This document shows positions 53,809-62,366 of a stretch of 64,000 nucleotides of DNA, piece by piece. Within the stretch, counting starts at the first letter, position 1, and each line of letters opens with the position of its first letter. Source of the stretch: Empedobacter brevis NBRC 14943 = ATCC 43319 (GTDB lineage Bacteria; Bacteroidota; Bacteroidia; Flavobacteriales; Weeksellaceae); contig NZ_KB908291.1 of NCBI RefSeq assembly GCF_000382425.1, forward strand, positions 1 through 64,000, given 5' to 3'. The translations under genes were made by a program, and so were the position numbers. The notes beneath the pieces were generated by a model. The model ran no database searches. It was not told the DNA's origin and worked only from the letters and a program-made list of their open reading frames with translations.

Positions 53809-53946
53809 GCCGATAACGGGCTGCGTATTGGCGATGGGCGGGATTTTTAGCACTAATGCTGATACGAAGAACGAAAGTTGAATTTTGCACTTCCGTTGAT
53901 ACGAAGCTGTTCAGCCCGCATTTTGCCAATACAATGTTAGCCGTAG
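53809..53946 (-). repeat. Fold-back (attC-like) element 7, best-preserved example
   Basis: Minus strand: CTACGGCTAACATTGTATTGGC, AAAATGCGGGCTG ... CCCGCCCATCGCCAATACGC, AGCCCGTTATCGGC. GTATTGGC and GCCAATAC, and GCGGG and CCCGC, pair over the whole element, with outer CTAAC and GTTAT. The middle holds two copies of a 10-base word (TGATACGAAG on the plus strand) at 53860 and 53898. Length and plan match integron attC sites. Confidence 0.75.
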
Positions 53947-53949
53947 TTT

Positions 53950-54447
53950 TTACTTTAAATTTAGTTCGTTATAAAGGATTTGTATCAATTTTTCAACTTC
54001 GATATATGCATTAAAGTAAGTTTCCTTCAAATCAATTCTTTCATCTAAAACATTATCTACAAGTTGAATTTCCATGTTGCATAATAAACTCAGATTGTTG
54101 ATTAAGTTCTCAATTGATAATCTACTTTTCTTGGAAACAAAAATTGAATTTTCTTCATATATTTTTGTAATACTTTTTCTAAACTCAAAAGCTCCAATAT
54201 CTTCGCTCCAATATGGAGATAATTCATTTCCTTCAAAATATGCAACTCTACCTAAACAGAATATTTTATATTCAATTAATTTCTCATTAATATTTTTAAA
54301 TGCAGGAATTTTATTTGCATAAAGAATATCAAATTTTTTAGATTTTAGTGTGAAGAAAAATGTTAATCTCGCAGCAATAAATGCTGCAATAAAAGGAGAA
54401 ATTATTGTGAAAATTTTCAAATAATCAATTTGATCTAAGTTTGTCAT
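53950..54447 (-). CDS. Hypothetical membrane-anchored protein
   Basis: About 165 residues from the Met at 54447 (MTNLDQIDYLKIF); the frame to 54498 would run into the leader repeat. One N-terminal helix (IISPFIAAFIAARLTFFFTL), then a helical soluble domain. No family recognised. First gene behind leader copy B, with its start about 11 bases after the GTTAG end of the repeat, so it is expressed from the leader promoter if at all. Confidence 0.6.
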   Translation of the reverse strand: MTNLDQIDYLKIFTIISPFIAAFIAARLTFFFTLKSKKFDILYANKIPAFKNINEKLIEYKIFCLGRVAYFEGNELSPYWSEDIGAFEFRKSITKIYEENSIFVSKKSRLSIENLINNLSLLCNMEIQLVDNVLDERIDLKETYFNAYIEVEKLIQILYNELNLK

Positions 54448-54457
54448 AAAATTACGG

Positions 54458-54886
54458 CTAACACCCAAATATACGAAAGTTTTTATATCGAGTATCATTT
54501 TTTAATATTTTGTTAAAATTAGCGTATATTGTTGTTTTTCAGTGTAATTTTAACTGCGTATTCTGTATAGACTTTTCTTTGGTTTCATCTTTTTGGACAC
54601 AGAATTCTATTTGAAATGGACAAACTCAATGTGACAAATGTATAAGATTCTCCAGCTAGCTCAGAATGACAAGAAAACGTATTATTGAAAAAAGGATTAA
54701 AAAAACGGTCTTAAAATTCTCACGTGAAGAAAATGTTTGTGTGGAATGTTAAAAAGGTTTTAGCCCGTAGGTTTTTTTAAATTTTTAGTGGAATGGAAAT
54801 GTTTTTAGTGATAGAGATTTACAGCCTTGACTTTTTGGTTACTTTTTTAGTCAAGTAAAAAGTAATGATGAATAAAAAATGAAACA
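54458..54886 (-). repeat. Leader-like direct repeat, copy B
   Basis: Near-identical partner of 50327-50716; longer by about 40 bases near 54810-54850. On the minus strand it ends TATATTTGGGTGTTAG before the first cassette gene. The bases beyond it (54887-55174) are unique, contain no gene that I can support, and lead into core genes, so this copy probably sits at the original chromosomal edge. Confidence 0.8.
54466..54473 (-). promoter_or_regulatory. -7 box in leader copy B
   Basis: Minus-strand TATATTTG, same place as in copy A, 18 bases before the start codon at 54447. Confidence 0.4.
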
Positions 54887-55174
54887 TTTGAAACGATTTA
54901 AAAACATTCAATGACTAAAACTAAATTGAAAATGAATGAAGAAACTCCGACGATTTAGGATTGATGAGCAATTCAACTTTGAATTGTTGGAAGAATAAAA
55001 GGTGTAATTCTAAATGAATATATTAACCAGTTTGAATAAATAGTTAAAAGCGATCAAAACGGTTACTTTTTTAATGAAAGAATTTCTTGCAACACGATTA
55101 TATTGTTAAATTTACAGACCAATTTTGATTAACGTATAGAAAATTTTTAATTTAAAGGTTTAATTAAGCTGAAT

Positions 55175-55705
55175 ATGAATACGAATAGCCGACAAATTGT
55201 TTATATCCATGGACTAAATAGTTCTGCCAATTCTACTAAATTCAAATCTATTTTAAAAATTCATCCTTCTGCAACCTGTGTAGAATGGAAAGTTGATGAT
55301 AACATATCAGCTATTTTACTCGAAGCTTATGACCATTTAAAAGGATTGGTTAAGGATTTAACGATTGTCGGAAGTTCTACAGGAGGAAATTTCGGTTGGC
55401 AGTTACAACAAAAACTAAAGGAGAATGGAAAATCAAGTGAATTGGTTTTGTTGAATCCTTTGATTGATGTATCTGTGAAACGTGAAGATAATTTTCCTGA
55501 AAACCTACATCAATATTTGGTTGATATGAATCGTTTCGAGCATACAAAAGTTTTTCTGTCTGTTCATGATGAAGTGCTAGATTTCGAAAAAATGAAAGAA
55601 TTTTTTGAAATTCAGCAACATATATTTCCTCAACAAATCAAAATTATAGAAGTGGATGATGATCATCGTATTCGTAATTTCGAGTCATTGTTAACATTAA
55701 TTTAA
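55175..55705 (+). CDS. YqiA/YcfP-like alpha/beta-fold hydrolase
   Basis: 176 residues. IVYIHGLNSSANSTKFKSIL is the oxyanion part, TIVGSSTGGNFGWQL the nucleophile elbow (Ser in GSSTGG), LVLLNPLIDVS and a late EVDDDHRIRNFE with the His. Short esterase of the UPF0227 type without lid. Natural ester unknown. First core gene to the right of the cassette array. Confidence 0.75.
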   Translation: MNTNSRQIVYIHGLNSSANSTKFKSILKIHPSATCVEWKVDDNISAILLEAYDHLKGLVKDLTIVGSSTGGNFGWQLQQKLKENGKSSELVLLNPLIDVSVKREDNFPENLHQYLVDMNRFEHTKVFLSVHDEVLDFEKMKEFFEIQQHIFPQQIKIIEVDDDHRIRNFESLLTLI

Positions 55706-55775
55706 TTTACTCTTTACAATTATTTAATTTTATTACTTGCATTTTTGCACCAAAATTAAAGCAGTAAGCTATATC

Positions 55776-56990
55776 ATGAAGTATTATTTAATCTTGCCAC
55801 TTTTTTTAATGTCTTGTAGTCTTTTTGCTCAGAAGAAAGATACGATTAAGACGGAGGAATATAAAAACTTAATGTCACCATATTATAGTTATGGAGATGG
55901 GTTAGGAATCACTTCTCCCGATAGTCTTTATCAGGTAAATATTCGATTCAGAATGCAGAATAGGGTAACGTATATTGACAATCAGGATGAAGAAGATAAA
56001 ATTGACGCACAAATAAGACGTTTACGACTTCGATTAGATGGTTATATAGGGAGTCCTAAATTCGAATATTCGTTGCAGCTTTCTTTCGCATCAGGAGATG
56101 TAGGAGAAGCAGAAGAAGGTAAGAATACAAATATTATTCGCGATGCCATGATCTTTTATAATCCGAATAACCGCTGGAGTTTTGGATTTGGTCAAACTAA
56201 ACTGCCGGGAAATAGACAACGTATCAACTCTTCCGGAGCACTTCAGTTAACAGATCGTTCTATAAATAACGCAGATTTTAATATCGACCGCGATTTCGGG
56301 TTCCAGTTTCAACATTCTAAGAAATCGAAAGATCATTTTTCATATACTTTTCGAGGAGCTGTTTCCACAGGAGAGGGGAGAAACTGGACAAAATTTGATG
56401 ATACAGGTTTAGCATATACAGGAAAAGTAGAATTATTCCCATTCGGAGCTTTTACAAACGACGGAAGTAATTATGAAGGAGATTTATCGCACGAACAAAC
56501 ACCAAAATTGATGCTTTCAGGAGCGTATAGTTACAATAATAATGCACATAAAACGAAAGGACAGCAAGGAGATGAATTGTTTGGGACTGCAAATATTCAA
56601 TCGTTATTTTTTGATGCGATGTTCAAGTATCGTGGTTGGAGTCTTATGTATGCTTACTTGAATAGGAATTCAGATCAAACGATTTTTTACAATCCGGAAG
56701 ATCCTGCAGATTTTAATTATGTGTACAATGGTCACGGAATGGATTTCCAGGGATCATATACATTTCCTAAACATTGGGAAGTAATCGGAAGATATTCTAT
56801 ACAAAAAGTGGATAATAAAATTTTTGAATTTGCGCCAAATACCAACGAATATAGTCTGGGATTAACGAAATACATTTGGGAGCATGCTTTTAAATTACAG
56901 GCAGAAGTAGCCTATGAGCAGCAAAAATTTTATAATCTGGAAAAGAAAAATAATTGGTATGCCAGGCTACAAATAGAAATTGGGATTTAG
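55776..56990 (+). CDS. OprO/OprP-type porin
   Basis: About 404 residues from the Met at 55776 (MKYYLILPLFLMSCSLFAQ, signal peptide); the frame upstream to 55737 is non-coding in character. IRRLRLRLDGYIGSPKFEYSLQL is the phosphate-selective-porin family mark, DAMIFYNPNNRWSFGFGQTKLPGNRQR another; the last strand ends LQIEIGI. 16-strand outer-membrane channel, probably for anions such as phosphate, though selectivity cannot be read from sequence. Confidence 0.85.
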   Translation: MKYYLILPLFLMSCSLFAQKKDTIKTEEYKNLMSPYYSYGDGLGITSPDSLYQVNIRFRMQNRVTYIDNQDEEDKIDAQIRRLRLRLDGYIGSPKFEYSLQLSFASGDVGEAEEGKNTNIIRDAMIFYNPNNRWSFGFGQTKLPGNRQRINSSGALQLTDRSINNADFNIDRDFGFQFQHSKKSKDHFSYTFRGAVSTGEGRNWTKFDDTGLAYTGKVELFPFGAFTNDGSNYEGDLSHEQTPKLMLSGAYSYNNNAHKTKGQQGDELFGTANIQSLFFDAMFKYRGWSLMYAYLNRNSDQTIFYNPEDPADFNYVYNGHGMDFQGSYTFPKHWEVIGRYSIQKVDNKIFEFAPNTNEYSLGLTKYIWEHAFKLQAEVAYEQQKFYNLEKKNNWYARLQIEIGI

Positions 56991-57055
56991 GATATTATAT
57001 TGTGCTTATAACTATTTTACAATAAGATAATAGTATGATATTTGAATTATTTGCA

Positions 57056-57063
57056 TAAATTTG
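57056..57063 (+). promoter_or_regulatory. -7 box (TAAATTTG) of small membrane protein gene
   Basis: TAAATTTG fits TAnnTTTG, 18 bases upstream of the ATG at 57082. Confidence 0.5.
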
Positions 57064-57081
57064 TGGTACAAATACCAACCA

Positions 57082-57219
57082 ATGCCAGCCAATAAAAAGA
57101 AAAAAAGCCTAAACAGAAATGTAGAGTTTGGGACAAAAAAAGTACAGTTTAAGGATGTACTTATTGTATCAATCATCATTTTTATCGTAGTATTAATCCT
57201 TTTACAGTTTTTAAATTAA
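57082..57219 (+). CDS. 45-residue single-helix membrane protein
   Basis: MPANKKKKSLNRNVEFGTKK is followed by a soluble VQFKDV and one strongly hydrophobic helix (LIVSIIIFIVVLILLQF), ending FLN. Basic front inside, helix in the inner membrane. TAAATTTG at 57056-57063 is a good -7 box, 18 bases before the ATG, and a terminator follows the stop, so this is a real short transcription unit. Function unknown. Confidence 0.65.
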   Translation: MPANKKKKSLNRNVEFGTKKVQFKDVLIVSIIIFIVVLILLQFLN

Positions 57220-57238
57220 GAACAAAGAATAGTATATA

Positions 57239-57264
57239 AAAAGCCTCTCAATTGAGAGGCTTTT
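57239..57264. terminator. Bidirectional terminator
   Basis: AAAAGCCTCTCAA and TTGAGAGGCTTTT form a perfect 13-bp stem without unpaired loop bases, shared by the small membrane protein gene and the converging 57266 gene. Confidence 0.85.
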
Positions 57265-57265
57265 G

Positions 57266-57646
57266 CTATTTCTTTTGAATTGAAACTAATTTCGAATCTT
57301 CTTTGCAAATTTCAAGAACAAAATCATACTCTTTTGAATTGTCTTTGCTTTTGTAATTTGCCAGGTATTCTCTACACGGAACCTGATCTTTTTTAGAGTT
57401 GTCGAAGTCAACTTTACTTCTTTTGAATAATTCTTTTTTTAAGAATGTTGAATCTAAATTCTCGGCTTTTAAAAATGCTTGAGCTTCTGGCGAAATCGAT
57501 AACCTTTTAGAATAAGCTTCATCTAAAACTCTTGCATTTGGAAAATAGTTACATGAGAATGCACGAGGACCGAATGCCATAGCAACGAAAACCATCCCTA
57601 TTCCAACTCCCAGCAAATATTTCATAAATCTTTGCGTAAACGTCAT
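57266..57646 (-). CDS. Hypothetical membrane-anchored protein downstream of alanine dehydrogenase
   Basis: 126 residues. One N-terminal helix (YLLGVGIGMVFVAMAFGP), then a helical domain with CNYFPNARVLDEAYSKRLSISPEAQAFL and three Cys in the soluble part. The start overlaps the alanine dehydrogenase stop by 4 bases, so it is the last gene of the porX-tsaE-ald operon. Conserved in this place in flavobacteria as far as I recall; function unknown. Confidence 0.75.
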   Translation of the reverse strand: MTFTQRFMKYLLGVGIGMVFVAMAFGPRAFSCNYFPNARVLDEAYSKRLSISPEAQAFLKAENLDSTFLKKELFKRSKVDFDNSKKDQVPCREYLANYKSKDNSKEYDFVLEICKEDSKLVSIQKK

Positions 57647-58848
57647 ATGATCAATAAATTAATGTCGTGAAATGGTAAATCAAACCAATCACATAAGTTC
57701 TTTTTTACAATTCTTCCTTTGTACAAATATACGCCATTTCTTATAGTTTTATCAGTTTGGACGACATTCGTAAAACCAGATTCTTCAGAAATTTGGAATA
57801 AATAAGATAAGAAATAATTACTCAGCGCTTTGGTAGACGTACGTGCTACACGAGAAGTAATATTTGAAACAGCATAATGAATAATATCATGCTTAATCAT
57901 GATGGGATGATCATGTGTTGTTAATTCAGATGTTTCGAAACAACCACCTTGATCAATGCTGACATCTATAATCACAGCACCGGATTTCATGTTCTGAACC
58001 ATAGTTTCTGTGACAACACATGGTGTACGGGTTTCTCCACGAAGTGCTCCAATTGCTAAATCACATCTTCGTAAGGCTTTTCCTAGTTCTTTTGGATCTA
58101 ATGTTGAGGTAGAAACGCGCTGCCCAATATTTTGTTGTAACCTTCTCAGCCTCGTTAATGAGTTATCAAAGACACGGACAGAAGCACCTAAACCGATTGC
58201 TGTTCTTGTTGCATTTTCAGCTACAGTTCCCGCTCCCAAGATGACAACTTCTGTAGGTCTTACTCCAGTAACTCCCCCCATTAAAATTCCATTTCCGGCA
58301 TTTGTCGAAGACATTAATTCACTCGCAACCAAAATTGCAGTTGTTCCGGCAATTTCACTTAACAAACGTACAACAGGCAAATGATTCTGCTCATCGCGGA
58401 TAAATTCAAAACCAACTGCATTGACACGCTTAGTCATGAGTTTCTGAAAATATTCCCGTTTCAACGTATTTGTCGGAACAGAAGAAATAACCAACGTACC
58501 AGGTTTTATCCAATCTATTTCTTCTAAAGTAAGTGGACCGACTTTTAATACAATAGGTTTTTCAAAAACAGCTTGTGTATTGTAACATATTTGCGCACCT
58601 GCTTCTGAATATTCTTTGTCTGAATAATTTGCACCTTCTCCTGCGCCTGTTTCTATCGTAACTTGATGGCCGTTGTTGACTAAGATTTCGACAGCATCAG
58701 GAGAAAGACAAATTCTTTTTTCTTGATTATTTGTTTCTTTTGGAATTCCAATATCAAAGCGTTCCTTTTTGTGAGGAATCTCTAAACGCTCAGGTTGAGG
58801 GATTAGATCTTCCTGTGAAAAAGGCGTAAAAATATTTTTTCCGTCCAT
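57643..58848 (-). CDS. ald: Alanine dehydrogenase
   Basis: 401 residues. DIGIPKETNNQEKRICLSPDAVEIL with the substrate-binding Arg, HQVTIETGAGEGANYSDKEY, catalytic-domain VVRLLSEIAGTTAI, and the NAD fold VVILGAGTVAENATRTAIGLGASVRVFD. VIIDVSIDQGGCFETS and PIMIKHDIIHYAVSNITS close the pocket. Catalyses the NAD-linked interconversion of alanine and pyruvate. It follows tsaE after 5 bases. Confidence 0.85.
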   Translation of the reverse strand: MDGKNIFTPFSQEDLIPQPERLEIPHKKERFDIGIPKETNNQEKRICLSPDAVEILVNNGHQVTIETGAGEGANYSDKEYSEAGAQICYNTQAVFEKPIVLKVGPLTLEEIDWIKPGTLVISSVPTNTLKREYFQKLMTKRVNAVGFEFIRDEQNHLPVVRLLSEIAGTTAILVASELMSSTNAGNGILMGGVTGVRPTEVVILGAGTVAENATRTAIGLGASVRVFDNSLTRLRRLQQNIGQRVSTSTLDPKELGKALRRCDLAIGALRGETRTPCVVTETMVQNMKSGAVIIDVSIDQGGCFETSELTTHDHPIMIKHDIIHYAVSNITSRVARTSTKALSNYFLSYLFQISEESGFTNVVQTDKTIRNGVYLYKGRIVKKNLCDWFDLPFHDINLLII

Positions 58849-58853
58849 AGTAA

Positions 58854-59258
58854 TTAACTAAAATTTAAATGACGAGCACCTTCTATATTTTCAATTGTAA
58901 TTGTGTGATGCTCATCAGGTATAAAGTTAGCAATTTTATTTGGCCATTCCATTAGACAATATTGATTTGAATACAAATATTCTTCAATACCAAAATCCAG
59001 TGCTTCATCTTCATGATTTAGACGATAAAAATCAAAATGATAAACTTTTCCTCTCTCTGTATCATATTCATTGACAATGGAAAAAGTTGGGCTGGAGATT
59101 TCATCAGTTGTTCCTAATGCTTTTACAAATTCTTTGATAAAAGTGGTCTTTCCGGCACCCATTTCTCCTTCGAAAGTGATTAATTTATAGTGAAGTTGAT
59201 CAATTATTTTTTGAGCAACTTCAGGTAATTCGTCTAAATGATTGATGATAAATTTCAT
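58854..59258 (-). CDS. tsaE: tRNA threonylcarbamoyladenosine biosynthesis ATPase TsaE
   Basis: 134 residues, the usual small size. P-loop LITFEGEMGAGKTTFIKEF, switch ISSPTFSIVNEYDT and Walker B-like VYHFDFYRLNHEDEALDFGIEEYL with CLMEWPNKI. Powers the TsaBDE cycle that makes t6A37 on ANN-decoding tRNAs. The porX stop is directly before its start. Confidence 0.92.
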   Translation of the reverse strand: MKFIINHLDELPEVAQKIIDQLHYKLITFEGEMGAGKTTFIKEFVKALGTTDEISSPTFSIVNEYDTERGKVYHFDFYRLNHEDEALDFGIEEYLYSNQYCLMEWPNKIANFIPDEHHTITIENIEGARHLNFS

Positions 59259-60812
59259 TTAATTTTTTGGTGTTAATACAACCATTGGGATAATTATTTC
59301 CTCTAAAGAAATACCTCCGTGTTGGTAGGTGTTTTTGTAATAATTAACAAAATGATTGTAATTTTTAGGATACGTTAAAAATAAATTTTCTTTTGCAAAG
59401 ATATACTTTGACGTTACATTAACCTTAGGTAGAAGAAATTTTTCCGGTTGTTCAACAGCTAACACATCTTTAGGATCATATTGCAATTGTTTTCCTAATT
59501 TATAACGCAGGTTTGTACTTGCTTCTTTATCACCAATTACTTTTGTAGGTTCTTTTACGTAAATTGTTCCATGATCAGTTGTGACAATAATTTTCATTTT
59601 TTCTTGTGCAGCTTTCTTAACAATCTCCATCAAGTAAGAATTCTCGAACCAATGTTTTGTGATGGAGCGGTATGTTTTATCATCACGAATCATTTCTCCT
59701 ACAATTCTATTATCCGTTTTGGCATGCGAAAGAATGTCAATAAAATTGTACACAATGACATTTAAGTTATTGTTTTTATAATTATTGAAATCATCTGCGA
59801 TCTTTTTCTCAAAATCTGAATTTAGAATTTTGAAATAATTGTAAGATAAATCACTTAATCCAAGACGTTTTAGTTGTTCTCCCAGCAACTCTTTTTCGTG
59901 CATATTTTTGTTTCCTTCATCTGTGTCATTCAACCAGTATTGTGGATATTTTTTCTCAATTTCTAAAGGCATTAACCCGGAAAAGAAAGCATTTCTGGCA
60001 TATTGAGTGGCAGAAGGCAAAATACTATAATATAGATTCTCGGCATCCGAATTGTAGTAACGGTTGAAGATAGGTTCGATAACTTTCCATTGATCATAGC
60101 GAAGATTATCAACCATAATCAATAAGACGTGTTCATTTTTACCAAGTTGTGGACGAACTAATTGATTGAAAATGGTATGCGATAAAACAGGTCTGTCTTC
60201 TTCATCATGTAACCAATCTTCATAATTTCGTTCGATAAATTTGAAGAAAGCTGCATTTGCTTCACTTTTCTGATTTTCTATAATTTGAGTTAAAGCTGTA
60301 TCTTCAATATTTTCTAGTTCAAGTTCCCAATAAACAATTTTTTTATAAATCTCCTGCCAATCTTCGAAATCACGTGCATTCATCATATCCATTGTGATAT
60401 TTCTGAATTCTTGTTGATAATTGATTACGGTTTTTTCTGAAATTATTTTAGAAGCGTCCAAAATCTTTTTTAAACTCAATAAAATCTGATTCGGGTTAAC
60501 CGGTTTTATCAAATAATCTGCAATGTGAGAACCGATAGCATCTTCCATAATATGCTCCTCTTCACTTTTTGTCACCATAATAACAGGAAGATTCGGACGC
60601 AGTTCTTTTATTTTAGGTAAAGCTTCTAAACCGCTTAAACCAGGCATGTTTTCATCAATTAAAACAGCAGCAAAATTTTCTTTTTCTATTTCTTCTAATG
60701 CATCAGTTGCATTGTTTATCATAGTTGTTTCATATCCTTTTTTCTCCAAGAAAAGTTGATGAGGTTTCAATAAATCGATTTCATCGTCAATCCATAAAAT
60801 TTTTATAGCCAT
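59259..60812 (-). CDS. porX: Type IX secretion two-component regulator PorX (receiver plus PglZ domain)
   Basis: 517 residues. Receiver domain 1-120: acidic pocket WIDDEID, phospho-acceptor LIDENMPG (Asp53), VMVTKSEEE and LIKPVNPNQ with the conserved Lys. The rest is an alkaline-phosphatase-like PglZ domain with LIMVDNLRYDQWK, NFIDILSHAKTDNR and IIVTTDHGTIYVKEPTKV, giving the metal-site Asp and His. In Porphyromonas PorX with PorY and SigP controls T9SS genes. The T9SS-B protein at 19.0 kb is a possible client of that system. Confidence 0.9.
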   Translation of the reverse strand: MAIKILWIDDEIDLLKPHQLFLEKKGYETTMINNATDALEEIEKENFAAVLIDENMPGLSGLEALPKIKELRPNLPVIMVTKSEEEHIMEDAIGSHIADYLIKPVNPNQILLSLKKILDASKIISEKTVINYQQEFRNITMDMMNARDFEDWQEIYKKIVYWELELENIEDTALTQIIENQKSEANAAFFKFIERNYEDWLHDEEDRPVLSHTIFNQLVRPQLGKNEHVLLIMVDNLRYDQWKVIEPIFNRYYNSDAENLYYSILPSATQYARNAFFSGLMPLEIEKKYPQYWLNDTDEGNKNMHEKELLGEQLKRLGLSDLSYNYFKILNSDFEKKIADDFNNYKNNNLNVIVYNFIDILSHAKTDNRIVGEMIRDDKTYRSITKHWFENSYLMEIVKKAAQEKMKIIVTTDHGTIYVKEPTKVIGDKEASTNLRYKLGKQLQYDPKDVLAVEQPEKFLLPKVNVTSKYIFAKENLFLTYPKNYNHFVNYYKNTYQHGGISLEEIIIPMVVLTPKN

Positions 60813-60860
60813 TCGTAATAATTTATTTTTTATATTGATTTTCTATTTTTAGAATTATTC

Positions 60861-60868
60861 CAAATATA
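60861..60868 (-). promoter_or_regulatory. -7 box (TATATTTG) of porX-tsaE-ald operon
   Basis: Minus-strand TATATTTG, 48 bases before the porX start. The interval 60869-61020 toward the HD gene is A/T-rich with no further motif noted. Confidence 0.45.
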
Positions 60869-61020
60869 GTGAGAACAGAAATGTTAAAATCTAAATTGTA
60901 TGTTAAACAAAAAGTTGTTTTTACTAAAATTTGTGCTGAATAATTAGCATAAATAATTCCAAAAATGATTTTGTGCTAAAAATTTTCGTAAAAACAGTCC
61001 ATATTATAGACAGGCGGGTT

Positions 61021-61047
61021 TTGAATGATTAAAAATTCATATCTTTG
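61021..61047 (+). promoter_or_regulatory. Promoter TTG-N16-TATCTTTG of HD gene
   Basis: TTG at 61021 and TATCTTTG at 61040 have the same spacing as at 32869. The box covers the GTG at 61047, which therefore cannot be the start codon; this fixes the start downstream at TTG 61065. Confidence 0.6.
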
Positions 61048-61064
61048 TGAACAAAATAGTACGT

Positions 61065-62279
61065 TTGAATCCATTAAACAATAATAAGTTGAAGATAGTA
61101 AATGATCCGGTTCATGGGTTTATAACGATTCCAAACGAGCTTATTTATCAAATAATTCAACATCCATATTTTCAGCGTCTTCGTCGAATTTCGCAGACAG
61201 GATTAACGGAAATGGTTTATCCTGGAGCCAGACACTCTCGTTTTCATCATGCTTTGGGTTGTATGCATTTAATGCAGAAAACCTTGAATACACTTAAGAG
61301 AAAAAATGTTGAAATAACAGCTGAAGAAGAAAATGGCGCTTTGATTGCAATTCTTTTGCATGATTTGGGACATGGTCCTTTCTCTCATTCCCTTGAACAC
61401 TCAATCATCAATGGTTCTCATCATGAAGAAATTTCACTTCGTTTGATGGAAGAACTGAACCAGATTTTTGATCAACGTTTAGATTTAGCGATTCAGATTT
61501 TTAAACGACAACACCCCAAAAAGTTTTTGTCACAATTGGTTTCGAGTCAGTTGGATTGCGATCGAATGGATTATTTAAAACGGGATAGCTTTTATACGGG
61601 AGTGGTGGAAGGAAACATCAATCCGGAACGTATTATTTCGATGATGAATGTGGCAAATAATGAATTGGTAATAGAGGCGAAAGGAATTCCATCGGTAGAA
61701 AAATTTCTGATGGCGCGTATGTTTATGTATATGCAAGTGTACATGCACAAAAAATCGTTTACAGCAGAAAATTTTTTGATTAGTGTTTTGAGAAGAGCAA
61801 AAGAGTTGACTAAAACAGGAGAGCATCTTTTTGCAACTTTTGCTTTTAACTATTTCTTAGAAGAAAATGAAGTTGGGAGTTTATCAAAAAAAGGATTGGA
61901 AATATTCACTCGTTTGGATGATAGTGATGTATTATCAGCGATTAAAGAATGGCAGTTTCATGATGATTTGATACTGAGTAAATTATCAAGAAATATTATT
62001 CAACGTACTTTGCCAAAATCTTATTTGATGGATAAAAAAAAATCTGACGAAGAAATTTTAGTTGAAAAAAATAGAGTTGAGAAGGTTTTAGAAATAGAGG
62101 ACGCAAGTTATTTTGTAGAACAAACGACAATAAAAATCGTTCCTTATGAAAAATCTAAAAGTCCGATTAAAGTTTTATATAAAAATGGTGAGGTAAAAGA
62201 AATTTCTAATTCGGAGAAAAGTTTATTAACTCAGTTTTTACAGCAAGAAATTACAAAATACCATTATCATAGCTTATAA
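61065..62279 (+). CDS. HD-superfamily phosphohydrolase, SamHD1/dGTPase-like
   Basis: About 404 residues from TTG at 61065 (LNPLNNNKLKIVNDPVHGF). Metal ligands: FHHALGCMHLM, LLHDLGHGPFSHSLEH (HD), and VSSQLDCDRMDYLKRDSFYTG with the last Asp. IQHPYFQRLRRISQTGL is the usual start of the domain. Related enzymes remove triphosphate from dNTPs; substrate here unknown. It stands before lpxD with 87 bases between, a gene order I recall as common in Bacteroidota. Confidence 0.85.
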   Translation: MNPLNNNKLKIVNDPVHGFITIPNELIYQIIQHPYFQRLRRISQTGLTEMVYPGARHSRFHHALGCMHLMQKTLNTLKRKNVEITAEEENGALIAILLHDLGHGPFSHSLEHSIINGSHHEEISLRLMEELNQIFDQRLDLAIQIFKRQHPKKFLSQLVSSQLDCDRMDYLKRDSFYTGVVEGNINPERIISMMNVANNELVIEAKGIPSVEKFLMARMFMYMQVYMHKKSFTAENFLISVLRRAKELTKTGEHLFATFAFNYFLEENEVGSLSKKGLEIFTRLDDSDVLSAIKEWQFHDDLILSKLSRNIIQRTLPKSYLMDKKKSDEEILVEKNRVEKVLEIEDASYFVEQTTIKIVPYEKSKSPIKVLYKNGEVKEISNSEKSLLTQFLQQEITKYHYHSL

Positions 62280-62352
62280 ATAGAGATTGAAAGAATTTGA
62301 CAAAAAAGTTAAATTACTTAAATAATCATTTTATAAATTTAAGAATAATTAT

Positions 62353-62360
62353 TAGTTTTG
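62353..62360 (+). promoter_or_regulatory. -7 box (TAGTTTTG) of lpxD
   Basis: TAGTTTTG fits TAnnTTTG and ends 6 bases before the lpxD ATG, so the mRNA would be leaderless or nearly so. Confidence 0.5.
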
Positions 62361-62366
62361 CAGACT

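Noticed and set aside
45371..54886. A complete integron or other mobile element with its own recombinase
   Set aside because: No integrase, transposase or relaxase is encoded in or beside the array in this window; only the cassette-like part can be claimed.
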